64,000 bases of DNA, from assembly GCA_025992895.1 (NCBI GenBank), contig DAJPGA010000001.1, positions 879,001-943,000 on the forward strand, given 5' to 3'. Positions 25,511 through 33,979 of the stretch are shown here, piece after piece. The notes under the pieces were generated by a model, which ran no database searches, was not told the DNA's origin, and worked only from the letters and a program-made list of their open reading frames with translations. The position numbers and the translations under genes are program-made. Numbering within the stretch: position 1 is the stretch's first letter; each line of letters begins with the position of its first letter. This stretch comes from Veillonellaceae bacterium. GTDB lineage: Bacteria; Bacillota; Negativicutes; Veillonellales; Dialisteraceae.

Positions 25511-26344
25511 ATGACGATACTCAAAGAAGATTTTGATAAAGAATACGAGAAATCGAAGACCAAAGTCACCGTCGAAGAATACGAAAAGCTGTCGTCCAAG
25601 CTGCTTTTCGAGATCATCCGCCACGATGGGGAGAAGGAACTCGAGCGCCATTCCGGGCCGCTCTTCTTCTCCGCGCTGGCAGCCGGAATCATGGTCTCCT
25701 TCTCCTTTTACTTCCGCGCTGTCCTTGCCATGTATGCAGGAACTGCGCCCTATGCGGATGCCATCAGCGGCATCGGCTACACGACAGGCTTCCTCATTGT
25801 AATCCTGGGCCGCCTGCAGCTCTTTACCGAGCACACGATCACGGCTGTCATCCCGCTCTGGGAGCATCCGTCCTGGTACAGGCTCATGCGGATCCTGCGC
25901 CTCTGGGCGATCGTCCTCGGATCGAACATGGTCGGCACCTTCATTGCTGCGCTCTTCATGACCTCGCCATACTTTGCAGGAAATGAAATATCGACATCGC
26001 TTGGTATCGTGGCCGGCCACGTCATGCACTTCTCGGCAGGGGAGAACATCTTCCGCGGCATACCTGCCGGCATGCTCATCGCGGCGATCGTCTGGATGCT
26101 GCCGATGTCCAGAGGATTTTCCTTCTTCACTATACTGACCTTTACCTACTTCATCGCCATCGGGGGATTCGCGCATGTCGTCGTCGGGTCAGGGGAGGCA
26201 GCCTATGCCGTCCTGACAGGCGCTTCTTCCGTTTCAGACTACTTCTTCCGTTTCCTCATACCGACAGGACTTGGAAACATCATAGGCGGTACAGGCATAT
26301 TTACACTCCTTGTCTCTGCGCAGGTCAAATTCGGACATGAATAA
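25511..26344 (+). CDS. Formate/nitrite transporter (FNT) family channel
   Basis: A 277-residue membrane protein of the FNT family, pentameric channels for formate, nitrite, hydrosulphide or lactate. It has a hydrophilic N-terminal segment of about 50 residues and six hydrophobic helices. Blocks include FFSALAAGIMVSFSFYF, GRLQLFTEHTITAVIPL and GLGNIIGGTGIFTLL, the late Gly-Asn motif of FNT pores. The longer N-terminus and TEHTITA motif resemble the YfdC branch more than FocA. The promoter has TATAAT at 25462-25467; GGGGGAAA is the RBS. It is monocistronic. Confidence 0.88.
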   Translation: MTILKEDFDKEYEKSKTKVTVEEYEKLSSKLLFEIIRHDGEKELERHSGPLFFSALAAGIMVSFSFYFRAVLAMYAGTAPYADAISGIGYTTGFLIVILGRLQLFTEHTITAVIPLWEHPSWYRLMRILRLWAIVLGSNMVGTFIAALFMTSPYFAGNEISTSLGIVAGHVMHFSAGENIFRGIPAGMLIAAIVWMLPMSRGFSFFTILTFTYFIAIGGFAHVVVGSGEAAYAVLTGASSVSDYFFRFLIPTGLGNIIGGTGIFTLLVSAQVKFGHE

Positions 26345-26374
26345 AAGATAAAAATAAACATAAAAGAAAACATA

Positions 26375-26414
26375 AAAAGGGATGCGTTCAGCGAATACGA
26401 ACGTGTCCCTTTTA
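26375..26414 (+). terminator. Terminator of the FNT gene
   Basis: AAAAGGGA and TCCCTTTT pair, with an inner CGTTC/GAACG helix. Confidence 0.88.
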
Positions 26415-26765
26415 TGCATCTATTAGATAAGAGAGAAATTTTAAAAAGTTACGGAACAAATTATTTTATATAAGACCTATCGAGGAATTTAATTTGCAAA
26501 CATACATGTTATAAATAAAAAATCGTAAAAATGCGATAAAATCGGGTCTTGACAAGGTCAAAATTGTAAAATTCATGCAATAAAACTCATGAGTCGTAGT
26601 CTATATTATAGACTCTAATGCATGAATTTAAAGAAAAACATGTATTATTCACAATATAATTTATGGGGTATACTCAGGGCGAATTCAAGAGAAACGTTTC
26701 TTTTAAAAGCCGGGGAGTGAAGCTCCTCAAGGTTGTTACACAGAAAATGTGGAAAGGGAATTACT
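26415..26765 (+). promoter_or_regulatory. Palindrome-rich leader of the decarboxylase-subunit operon
   Basis: About 350 AT-rich bases with nested inverted repeats: TTGAC/GTCAA (26549-26561), ATTCATGCA (26571-26579) with TGCATGAAT (26619-26627), ACTCATGAGT (26585-26594) and AGTCTATATTATAGACT (26598-26614). A TTGACA at 26549 lacks a well-placed -10; TATAAT (26655-26660) and TATACT (26669-26674) are other -10 candidates. The 16-mer AATTATTTTATATAAG at 26459 recurs at 36011. Multiple regulator sites are likely. Confidence 0.5.
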
Positions 26766-27215
26766 ATGATTAATTTGGAAGATTTCTTAGCCGTTGGCCA
26801 GAATGCCATTGCCCGCAGAGTTGTTCAGCAGTCCGACTGCGCTGATAACTACGAAAACGATTTCAAGGGACTTCTTTCTACCCCTCGTCTGATTCACTGG
26901 GCACTCGATGCTTCCATCGAAGCTATCGATCCGTACCTCCCGGATGACTATGCATCCATCAGCTTGGGCGTCAGCTTCGTTCATACAGCTCCGACAAGCA
27001 TCGGCATGACCGTTACCGTACATGCTGCTATCATTGCCATCACTGATCACGACGTAACACTCGACATCAAAGCATGGGATGAACAGGGTGAAATCGCTCA
27101 CGGCACACACAGACGTGCCATTGTCCTGAAAGAAGACGTACTGAAGAAAGTTGAAGAAAGAGCACGTCTTCTCATGATCCGTCAGGCAAATGAACAGATA
27201 AAGGAGATGAACTAA
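26766..27215 (+). CDS. FlK-like hotdog thioesterase
   Basis: A 149-residue protein resembling the fluoroacetyl-CoA thioesterase-like hotdog family. The central helix region RLIHWALDASIEAIDPYL is followed by strands SLGVSFVHTAPTSIGMTVTVHAAI and ITDHDVTLDIKAWDEQGEIAHGTHRRAIV, containing the conserved TH and EIAHGTH features. It may hydrolyse or bind an acyl-CoA. The ATG at 26766 is preceded by GGAAAGGGA. It is the first gene of an operon with two decarboxylase membrane subunits, which hints at acyl-CoA quality control or a regulatory role there. Confidence 0.75.
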   Translation: MINLEDFLAVGQNAIARRVVQQSDCADNYENDFKGLLSTPRLIHWALDASIEAIDPYLPDDYASISLGVSFVHTAPTSIGMTVTVHAAIIAITDHDVTLDIKAWDEQGEIAHGTHRRAIVLKEDVLKKVEERARLLMIRQANEQIKEMN

Positions 27216-27216
27216 T

Positions 27217-27369
27217 ATGACAATGATTCCAGATACGCTGGAAGGTGCACTCCTTCTCTCCGCTATCGACTTCGTTCTTTCATTCGTATTCATCTCATTT
27301 ATCGGAGTAATCCTCCACTTCTTCCCGCTTCTTAACAAGATCGGCGAAGTAAAAGAAAGGAGAGACTAA
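27217..27369 (+). CDS. Small OadG/MmdD-like gamma subunit
   Basis: A 50-residue protein with one transmembrane helix (LLSAIDFVLSFVFISFIGVILHF split over residues about 11-34) and a charged C-terminus (NKIGEVKERRD). Its position directly before the beta subunit, AAGGAGATG ribosome site and single-span topology match the gamma/delta stabilising subunit of sodium-pumping decarboxylases. It is shorter than typical OadG, which has a longer hydrophilic tail. It lies one base after the thioesterase stop and 4 bases before the beta gene. Confidence 0.7.
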   Translation: MTMIPDTLEGALLLSAIDFVLSFVFISFIGVILHFFPLLNKIGEVKERRD

Positions 27370-27373
27370 TAAC

Positions 27374-28507
27374 ATGGATATGGGTCAGCTTTTAGCAGCT
27401 CTCCTCACAGAACTTCTTCATCAGACAGACCTCCTGGGCCTGACTCTTGGAAATCTCATTATGATTACCGCAGGATGCGTCCTGCTTTACCTGGGTATTG
27501 TAAAGAAGTACGAACCATTCCTTCTGGTCGGCATCGGCTTCTCCTGTATCGTCGTCAACGCTGGCGGTTCTTCCCTGACTGATCCTGGTGGCCTTTTCTA
27601 TTTTGCGTATCAGGGCGTAGAACAGCTGATTCTTCCTCCGCTCATTTTCCTGGGCGTAGGTGCAATGACTGACTTTGGTCCTATGATTGCAAACCCGAGC
27701 CTTGTTATTCTTGGCGCAGCTGCCCACCTCGGCATCTTCGTTGCCCTGATCGGCGCTAACTGCCTCGGCTTCAACCTTGGCGAAGCTGCTTCCATCGGCA
27801 TCATCGGTGGCGCAGACGGCCCGATGGCTATCTACACCACCATGAAACTGGCTCCACATCTTCTTCCGCAGATTTCCGTTGCAGCATACTCCTACATGGC
27901 ACTGATGCCTCTCATCCAGCCGCCAATCATGAAGCTGCTCACCAACTCTGACGAAAGAAAGATCATTATGAAACAGCCGCGTTATGTATCCCGTCTTGAA
28001 AAGATTGCATTCCCGATCGTTATCGGCGTCATCGTTAACATTTTCCTGCCGCCAGTTGCTCCGCTGATCACCATGCTCATGCTCGGCAACCTGCTTCGTG
28101 AATGCCTCGTTGTTACAAAACTGGCTGAAACAGCATCCAACACACTCCTCAACATCGTAACTATGGTTCTGACCGTTGCAATCGGTTCCACGATGGCAGC
28201 AGGAACCTTCCTGACCTACAAGACAGTCCTCATCATTTTCCTCGGTCTCGTTGCATTTGCATTCGGCACAGCATCCGGCGTAGTTTGCGCTAAGATCATG
28301 TGCAAACTCTCCCACGGCAAGATCAACCCGCTCATCGGTTCCGCAGGCATCGCTTCCGTTCCGATCGCAGCTCGTGTATCCCACCTCGTTGGCCAGAGAG
28401 AATCCAGAAGCGTATTCCTTCTGATGCACGCTATGGGCCCGAACCTGGCAGGCGTATTTGGTACAGCTATTTCCGGCGGTATCATGCTCGCACTCCTCGG
28501 AGGCTGA
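27374..28507 (+). CDS. Sodium-ion-translocating decarboxylase beta subunit
   Basis: A 377-residue polytopic membrane protein of the OadB/MmdB/GcdB family, which couples biotin-linked decarboxylation to sodium export. The ion-binding Asp lies in GIIGGADGPMAIYTT. The conserved NPLIGSAGIASVPIAARV and MHAMGPNLAGVFGTAI regions complete the site. Which acid is decarboxylated (methylmalonyl-CoA, oxaloacetate, malonate or glutaconyl-CoA) cannot be told from this subunit. The alpha carboxyltransferase and biotin carrier are not in the operon. In succinate-decarboxylating Negativicutes the methylmalonyl-CoA enzyme would be expected. Confidence 0.92.
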   Translation: MDMGQLLAALLTELLHQTDLLGLTLGNLIMITAGCVLLYLGIVKKYEPFLLVGIGFSCIVVNAGGSSLTDPGGLFYFAYQGVEQLILPPLIFLGVGAMTDFGPMIANPSLVILGAAAHLGIFVALIGANCLGFNLGEAASIGIIGGADGPMAIYTTMKLAPHLLPQISVAAYSYMALMPLIQPPIMKLLTNSDERKIIMKQPRYVSRLEKIAFPIVIGVIVNIFLPPVAPLITMLMLGNLLRECLVVTKLAETASNTLLNIVTMVLTVAIGSTMAAGTFLTYKTVLIIFLGLVAFAFGTASGVVCAKIMCKLSHGKINPLIGSAGIASVPIAARVSHLVGQRESRSVFLLMHAMGPNLAGVFGTAISGGIMLALLGG

Positions 28508-28548
28508 TTCTAAGGCTGTAAATGCTGGTCTTCCCGCCAGCTTGGCAT

Positions 28549-28592
28549 AAAAAAGATGTGAAATCCCGATACCAGATTTCACATCTTTTTTT
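28549..28592 (+). terminator. Terminator after the decarboxylase operon
   Basis: A 17-base perfect stem (AAAAAAGATGTGAAATC and complement) with a 9-base loop and T tract. Confidence 0.93.
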
Positions 28593-28599
28593 TATTTCC

Positions 28600-28815
28600 T
28601 AAAGGAAATGGGGAGGGGCGTGCAGGTGCAGCTGACAGTATCCGTAAGCGCCGAATCCAAAAGTCTTCCACTAGCACGAGCGAAGCACCGCTATACTCGC
28701 CTTCCCAGATGGGGAAGGGGGACCGCGGGACGCGGTGGATAGGGTTGATTTCCGACAGCCGCAGGCTGGTTGTATGGTTTTTAATCACCCTCTCGTATTA
28801 GCGAGGTTTTGCGTT
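28600..28815 (+). repeat. Mosaic intergenic repeat, copy A
   Basis: Successive hairpins: CCTTCCC/GGGGAAGG (about 28700-28718), ACCGCG/CGCGGT, and the terminal CAGCC-gca-GGCTG (28756-28768) followed by gTTGTATGGTTTTT. A CTCG/CGAG GTTTTGCG module follows (28792-28813). The GGTTGATTTCC word before the terminal hairpin matches copies B and C. It lies between convergent genes. Confidence 0.7.
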
Positions 28816-28849
28816 TTTCCAATAACACAAATCCCATATCCCCGCACAA

Positions 28850-28888
28850 AAAAGGATGTGAATGACGACTGATCATTCACATCCTTTT
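28850..28888. terminator. Bidirectional terminator before the broken LysR gene
   Basis: AAAAGGATGTGAATGA and TCATTCACATCCTTTT form a 16-base perfect stem with flanking A and T runs, 9 bases past the minus-strand stop at 28897. Confidence 0.9.
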
Positions 28889-28896
28889 ATAGTTAA

Positions 28897-29811
28897 TTAT
28901 CTTTTCGGCGGAAGGCCTGCGTATTCTCTGGCGAAGTCAGAGAAGTTTTCCTTGATGTAATTCTTCAGCAGTTCAGCTGGCGGAGAGAGTTTTTCGCCCT
29001 TCTTCCAGGAGAGGGAAATATATCTCTGGCAGTTCGGGGAAGCAATCGGGACGAGTGCTACATGGTCGCCGCCTACGCCGTGCCAGGTGATTCTCGGAGC
29101 GAAGGAAACGCCGAGGCCTGCGCGGATGAATTCGCGGACTGTCGTCGGGCTGTCGCTTTCAAGGACGACATGGGGGACGAAGCCTGCCATACGGCAGTAG
29201 AAGTCCGTGATCGTACGAAGGCTTGCGCCTGCTTCCAAAGAGATGAAGCCTGCCTTTTCGAATTCGTCCAGATTGACGGATGGTCTCTTGGCATGCGGAT
29301 CGGTATCAGGCATAGCCAGCATAATATCTTCCTTCAGGAGCGTGACGGAATGGTCATTCTCGATCGGATTGATCGAAGAAGAAAGAGAGAGGTCGACGTG
29401 CGTCTGATTCGTCTGGCCCGGCTTGTTATGCTGCTGCAGGATTTCGAAGCGGATATCCGGATGTTCCTGACGGAAACGGGTGAGGAAGGCCGGGATGATC
29501 ATGGAAGCGGCAAAAAGCGAGATCGTGACGGTCAGCTTCTATGCTTCCTTCGTATCGGCCAGTTCCTTCTGTGCGCCATTCAGTTCCTGCATGATGCGGT
29601 TCGTGTGGCGGAGAAGGATTTCACCATAACGCGTGAGGACGATATTGCGCCCACTTCTGGAGAAAAGCGGCACGCCCAGCTCGGTCTCGAGCACTTTGAT
29701 CGTGTGGGAGAGGGACGGCTGTGAAATATGAAGCGCCTCTGCAGCTTTCGTCAGGTGCTGCAGCTCAGCGGTTTTCTGGAAATAGCTCAGAGCGAGGAGT
29801 GTTAATTTCAT
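28897..29811 (-). pseudogene. LysR-family regulator interrupted by one amber codon
   Basis: Read as one minus-strand frame of about 305 codons, this is a full LysR regulator. The N-terminal winged helix is at residues 1-60 (LTKAAEALHISQPSLSHTIKVLETELGVPLFSRSGRNIVLT). The effector domain continues with AASMIIPAFLTRFRQEHPDIRFEIL and a complete C-terminus. A TAG at 29541-29539, about residue 91, splits it at the linker. No frameshift is needed to rejoin the halves. Either a recent nonsense mutation, a sequencing error or rare readthrough explains it. The N-terminal fragment alone has the DNA-binding domain. A decayed terminator does not separate the parts. Confidence 0.85.
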
Positions 29812-30386
29812 GGGACCCTCCTAGGTTCAGGTATGGAAATGAATAAAAAAGGCATCTGATTACTTTGTCCCTAATTATACCTGTTTATCTATCAATAATC
29901 AATGAATAAGGTCTTATATGCATTATAAGTCAACTATCATGCAGATTTATTACTTGCACGTCAAGTTGATGAAATTTCCTCGATTCGAAACGATATCCAT
30001 CAATGAATCGATTCATTTGACTATGAATTCCGCCATATATGGATGAATAAGGGAAAACAGGCGAGAAATACGCTTCTCACGGCGTCCCATCGCATTTTAT
30101 AGATGAAAAAAGGATGAGAACGCCCCTGAAGGGGATTTTCCCTGCGTCTCATAATGTATACGCTTGTCTTTTCATCATGGAAGGGAAATGGAGGTCTTGC
30201 TCCCTTATCCTGAGAAATGCCGGAAAACACTGTATTTTGCGGCATTTCCTCCTATATCGCCCTGGATGAAATCCTGTTTCTAGTATGCTATTTTTACATG
30301 CATTCCTTTTATTATTGACATTCCGCTGAATCAGTGCAAAAATGGAATACATGCTGAATATATTATAAAGATAAAAGGAGAAAGAA
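29812..30386. other. Intergenic region with long inverted repeat upstream of transaldolase
   Basis: No gene is visible. GAAATGCCG (30214-30222) and CGGCATTTC (30240-30248) form a strong hairpin extended by AAAA/TTTT across a G-G mismatch, without a T tract. CCCC/GGGG and AAGGGA/TCCCTT hairpins lie nearby. TTGACA at 30315-30320 and TATTATAAAG near 30360 are promoter-like elements that are not well spaced. Confidence 0.45.
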
Positions 30387-31034
30387 ATGGAATTTTTTAT
30401 TGATACCGCTGATGTCGAAGCCATTCGCAAAGCCAATGACATGGGATTCATTTCCGGCGTAACGACGAACCCGTCCCTGATCGCCAAGGAAGGAAAGGAC
30501 TTCCATGCAGTCATTAAGGAAATCGCCTCCATCGTGGACGGCCCTATTTCCGCTGAAGTGCTCGCTGATGACGCAGAAGGAATGATCGCAGAAGGTCAGG
30601 TCCTCGCAGGCCTTGATCCGCATGTAGTTGTCAAAGTACCGATGACCCCGGAAGGCATGAAAGCCGTCAAAGGTCTGAAGAAGCTTGGCATCCGTACAAA
30701 CGTCACCCTCGTCTTCTCCGCTAACCAGGCACTGCTTGCAGCACGCGCAGGCGCATCCTTCGTCAGCCCGTTCGTAGGCCGCATCGACGACATCGGCTGG
30801 GACGGTGTGGAACTCATTCAGACCATCTCTGAAATCTTCGAAATCCACGACATCGATACAAAGATCATTGCTGCTTCCATCAGAAAGCCGCAGCACATCT
30901 CCCAGTGCGCACTCGCAGGTGCTGACATTGCTACCGTTCCGTTCCAGGTACTCATGGATGCCATGAAACACCCGCTGACAGACAACGGCATTGCACGCTT
31001 CAAAGCTGACTGGGCTGCTGCCAACATGAAATAA
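30387..31034 (+). CDS. Transaldolase / fructose-6-phosphate aldolase family protein
   Basis: A 215-residue short-form transaldolase (TalC/Fsa group), a TIM barrel using a Schiff-base lysine. The N-terminus [18 protein letters not shown] and [16 protein letters not shown] are the class signature. Lys83 in [12 protein letters not shown] is the Schiff-base residue. The group includes true transaldolases and fructose-6-phosphate aldolases, which short sequence motifs do not separate securely. AAAGGAG is the RBS. It is monocistronic with its own terminator. Confidence 0.93.
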   Translation: MEFFIDTADVEAIRKANDMGFISGVTTNPSLIAKEGKDFHAVIKEIASIVDGPISAEVLADDAEGMIAEGQVLAGLDPHVVVKVPMTPEGMKAVKGLKKLGIRTNVTLVFSANQALLAARAGASFVSPFVGRIDDIGWDGVELIQTISEIFEIHDIDTKIIAASIRKPQHISQCALAGADIATVPFQVLMDAMKHPLTDNGIARFKADWAAANMK

Positions 31035-31043
31035 AAATAATAG

Positions 31044-31073
31044 AAAAAGGCTCCTCAACAGGGGTCTTTTTTT
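31044..31073 (+). terminator. Terminator after transaldolase
   Basis: AAAAAGGCTCCT pairs imperfectly with AGGGGTCTTTTT, followed by T. Confidence 0.7.
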
Positions 31074-31182
31074 ATTGCCCTAAACGGGTTGGGGAAGGGT
31101 GCATCGATGAAGTATAATAGAAAAAGAATCCCAGTATTTTCGAGGGAAATACGCGGCCAGTCCGCAAATCAGGGGAGGAATC

Positions 31183-32799
31183 ATGAATATAAACTTTAAT
31201 CTCGGGCAGCGCTACCGCTATCCGTCCAGAAGAAGCGTCGTCTTCGGAAACCGCGGCATGGTCGCTACGGCATCCCAGCTCGCGGCCGGCGCAGGCATGG
31301 ACATGCTGAAAGCCGGCGGCAATGCCGTCGACGCAGCGATTGCGACAGCCATCTGCCTTACCGTCGTAGAACCGGTTTCCAATGGCATCGGAAGTGATGC
31401 TTTTGCCATCATCTGGATGAAGGATCATCTCTATGGATTAAACAGCAGCGGCTTTGCTCCTGGCGCCATCAGTGCCGATATCGTAAGAGGCATGGGACAC
31501 ACGGAAATGCCGATCCGCGGCTGGCTTCCCGTCACCGTGCCGGGCGCGCCTGCCGCATGGAGAGAACTCTCCCGCCGATTCGGGCGTCTTCCTTTCAGGA
31601 AACTCTTCGAACCGGCTATTGGTTACGCCAGGTACGGCTATGCCGTTTCACCTTTTGTTGCCCACGAATGGGAACAGGAGAGGAAGGCACTTTCCGTCTA
31701 TGCAGAAGATCCTGCCTTTTCAGGCTGGTTCGATACCTTCCTGAATGCAGGAAGAGCGCCGCGCCCGGGTGAAATCGTCCGCCTGAAGGACCATGCCGAT
31801 ACACTGGAAGAAATCGCAGAATCCGAGACAGCCGCCCTCTATGCAGGACGCATTGCTGACATCATCGATGCCTTTGCAAGGGAGACCGGCGGGTACCTCA
31901 GGAAAGAAGACCTCTCCGCATGGAATCCTGAATGGGTCGATCCCGTCAGCATCAATTACAGAGGCTATGACGTATGGGAGCTTCCGCCGAACGGCCACGG
32001 CATCGTGCCGCTGATGGCGCTCAATATCCTGAAAGGATACGATTTCACGGAAAGAGACACCGTAGAGACACTGCACCGCCAGTTCGAAGCCATGAAGCTT
32101 GCCTATGCGGACGGCAAGAAATACATCACCGAGCCATCCTGCATGACAAGGACGGTGGAAGAACTCCTCTCTGACCGCTATGCCGAGGAGAGAAGATCCC
32201 TCATCGGAGAAACGGCACTGGAACCCGAAGCCGGCGATCCCAGATGCGGAGGCACCGTTTACCTTTCCACGGCAGACGGCGAAGGAAATATGGTTTCCTA
32301 TATCCAGAGCAACTACAATTACTTTGGAAGCGGCATCGTCATCCCGGGGACCGGCATTGCCCTCCAGGACAGAGGCGCCAACTTCAGCCTGGATGAAAAC
32401 CATGACAATTGCCTCGCACCGAGGAAACGCACCTACCATACGATCATCCCCGGCTTCCTCACGAAAGAGGGAAGAGCCGTCGGACCCTTTGGCGTCATGG
32501 GAGGCTTCATGCAGCCGCAGGGCCATCTGCAAGTCATCACAAATACCCTCGACTTCAGAATGAACCCGCAGGAAGCCCTCGACTGCCCGCGCTGGCAGTG
32601 GGTCGGCGGGAAATCATTCCAGGTCGAAAGAGGTTTTGATCCATACCTCATAGAACAGCTCCGGAAACGCGGTCACGATATCATCATCAAAGATGACCTG
32701 CAGGGCTTCGGACGCGGAGAAATGATCTGGAGAAATGAAGAAGGCGTCCTTATGGGCGCTACAGAACCAAGAGCCGACGGCACCGTCGCTGCCTGGTAA
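31183..32799 (+). CDS. ggt: Gamma-glutamyltransferase-like Ntn hydrolase
   Basis: A 538-residue member of the gamma-glutamyltranspeptidase family, which cleaves itself into two chains. The large-chain block AGGNAVDAAIATAICLTVVEP-like motif and NGIGSDAFAIIW are present. The predicted nucleophile is the Thr in CGGTVYLSTAD (about residue 360), in place of the TTHxS of classical enzymes. QSNYNYFGSGIVIPGTGI supplies the small-chain loop. No signal peptide is seen, so it may act in the cytoplasm, unlike secreted GGTs. A TATAAT is at 31113-31118. The next gene follows after 10 bases. Confidence 0.87.
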   Translation: MNINFNLGQRYRYPSRRSVVFGNRGMVATASQLAAGAGMDMLKAGGNAVDAAIATAICLTVVEPVSNGIGSDAFAIIWMKDHLYGLNSSGFAPGAISADIVRGMGHTEMPIRGWLPVTVPGAPAAWRELSRRFGRLPFRKLFEPAIGYARYGYAVSPFVAHEWEQERKALSVYAEDPAFSGWFDTFLNAGRAPRPGEIVRLKDHADTLEEIAESETAALYAGRIADIIDAFARETGGYLRKEDLSAWNPEWVDPVSINYRGYDVWELPPNGHGIVPLMALNILKGYDFTERDTVETLHRQFEAMKLAYADGKKYITEPSCMTRTVEELLSDRYAEERRSLIGETALEPEAGDPRCGGTVYLSTADGEGNMVSYIQSNYNYFGSGIVIPGTGIALQDRGANFSLDENHDNCLAPRKRTYHTIIPGFLTKEGRAVGPFGVMGGFMQPQGHLQVITNTLDFRMNPQEALDCPRWQWVGGKSFQVERGFDPYLIEQLRKRGHDIIIKDDLQGFGRGEMIWRNEEGVLMGATEPRADGTVAAW

Positions 32800-32809
32800 A
32801 GGAGGCATT

Positions 32810-33844
32810 ATGAAAAAGAAGAAAATCCTGAAACCCATGACGAAGAAAGAACGCATCGAAGCCGCCATCCTTGGTGAACATGTCGACCGCATTCCTTACT
32901 CCCTCTGGTCGCACCTGCCCGGCATCGATCTCGATCCCGTGGCCAATGCAGAACATACCTATGATTTCTACAAGACCTACGACGTGGACATCCTGAAAAC
33001 CATGAACAACGGCATGTACAGCGTCGAAGACTTCGGCGTCAAAGTCGACTACTCCGACATAGAAAAAGGCGGCGTAGCCAAGATCGTCGACACGCCCGTC
33101 AAGACTCCCGAAGACTGGGAAAAAGTCACATCCGTCTCCGTCAACGAGGGCGCCCTGGCCCGCGAGCAGAAATACCTGCGCCTCCTCCTTGATAAGACAC
33201 AGGGAGAAGTCCCCGTCGTATTCACCATCTTCAGCCCGCTCACCACAGCATCCAAGGTCTGCCCGGACATGATGAAGCACATTCAGGAAGGCCACGGAGA
33301 ACGCGTAAAAAAGGCCCTCACAGCCATTACCGAGACGACATGCGCACTTGTTCAGCGCGTCATCGAAATGGGCGCTGACGGCATCTTTTTCGCCACACAG
33401 CTCTCTTCCTATGCCAAGACAGAGGAGTCCTTCTACAAAGAATACGGCATGCCTTATGACCTTGCCGTCCTCTCCGCCTCCTCCGGCTGGTGCAACGTCC
33501 TCCACGCCCACGGCCCGGACATCATGTTCCCGCTCTTAAGGAAATACCCCGTCCAGATCTTCAACTGGCACGCATGGGAATCCCTCCCGGAAATCGGAGA
33601 AGCAGCCCTCCTGACAGGCAAATGCCTCATGGCAGGCCTCGAACGCATGGACATCACAGAAGGCCATAAGAACGAAATAGAAAGACAGATCTACGAAACC
33701 CTTCGCCAGACAGGAGGAAGAAGAATCATCGTATCTCCGGGCTGCGTCATCCGCTACCCACTGGACCGTGAAATGCTCTCCTTCGTCAGAAAAGCAAAAG
33801 AAGAAATAGAAGAGAAAATGTTCCCGAAACCCAAGATGAAATAA
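32810..33844 (+). CDS. Uroporphyrinogen decarboxylase (URO-D) family protein
   Basis: A 344-residue TIM-barrel protein of the UroD/MtaA/CmuA superfamily, which holds haem-pathway decarboxylases and corrinoid-linked methyltransferases. N-terminal MTKKERIEAAILGEHVDRIPYSLWSH is typical. LHAHGPDIMFPLLRKYPVQIFNWHAWE and ISPGCVIRYPL-like C-terminus resemble the methyltransferase-like branch more than HemE. The start is fixed by AAAGGAGG (32798-32805). The in-frame extension to 32735 lies inside ggt. It is co-transcribed with ggt; the pairing is functionally unexplained. Confidence 0.82.
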   Translation: MKKKKILKPMTKKERIEAAILGEHVDRIPYSLWSHLPGIDLDPVANAEHTYDFYKTYDVDILKTMNNGMYSVEDFGVKVDYSDIEKGGVAKIVDTPVKTPEDWEKVTSVSVNEGALAREQKYLRLLLDKTQGEVPVVFTIFSPLTTASKVCPDMMKHIQEGHGERVKKALTAITETTCALVQRVIEMGADGIFFATQLSSYAKTEESFYKEYGMPYDLAVLSASSGWCNVLHAHGPDIMFPLLRKYPVQIFNWHAWESLPEIGEAALLTGKCLMAGLERMDITEGHKNEIERQIYETLRQTGGRRIIVSPGCVIRYPLDREMLSFVRKAKEEIEEKMFPKPKMK

Positions 33845-33861
33845 AGGGGAAGGGAAAATGA

Positions 33862-33900
33862 AACGGCCGTGCCAAATGCAGATGCTTTGGCACGGCCGTT
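33862..33900 (+). terminator. Strong hairpin after the UroD-family gene
   Basis: AACGGCCGTGCCAAA and its complement form a 15-base perfect stem. The following T content is low, so it may be a terminator of modest strength or an RNA 3'-end protector. Confidence 0.7.
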
Positions 33901-33942
33901 CTTGCGTTGGGATATTCAATAAGAAGGTTACCTGGCACAAAA

Positions 33943-33970
33943 AAAATCTCCGCATTTCTGCGGAGATTTT
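33943..33970 (-). terminator. Terminator of the PotE-like gene
   Basis: AAAATCTCCGCA and TGCGGAGATTTT pair around 4 bases. On the minus strand it runs into T-rich sequence just past the stop at 33980. Confidence 0.88.
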
Positions 33971-33979
33971 CACATTCAA

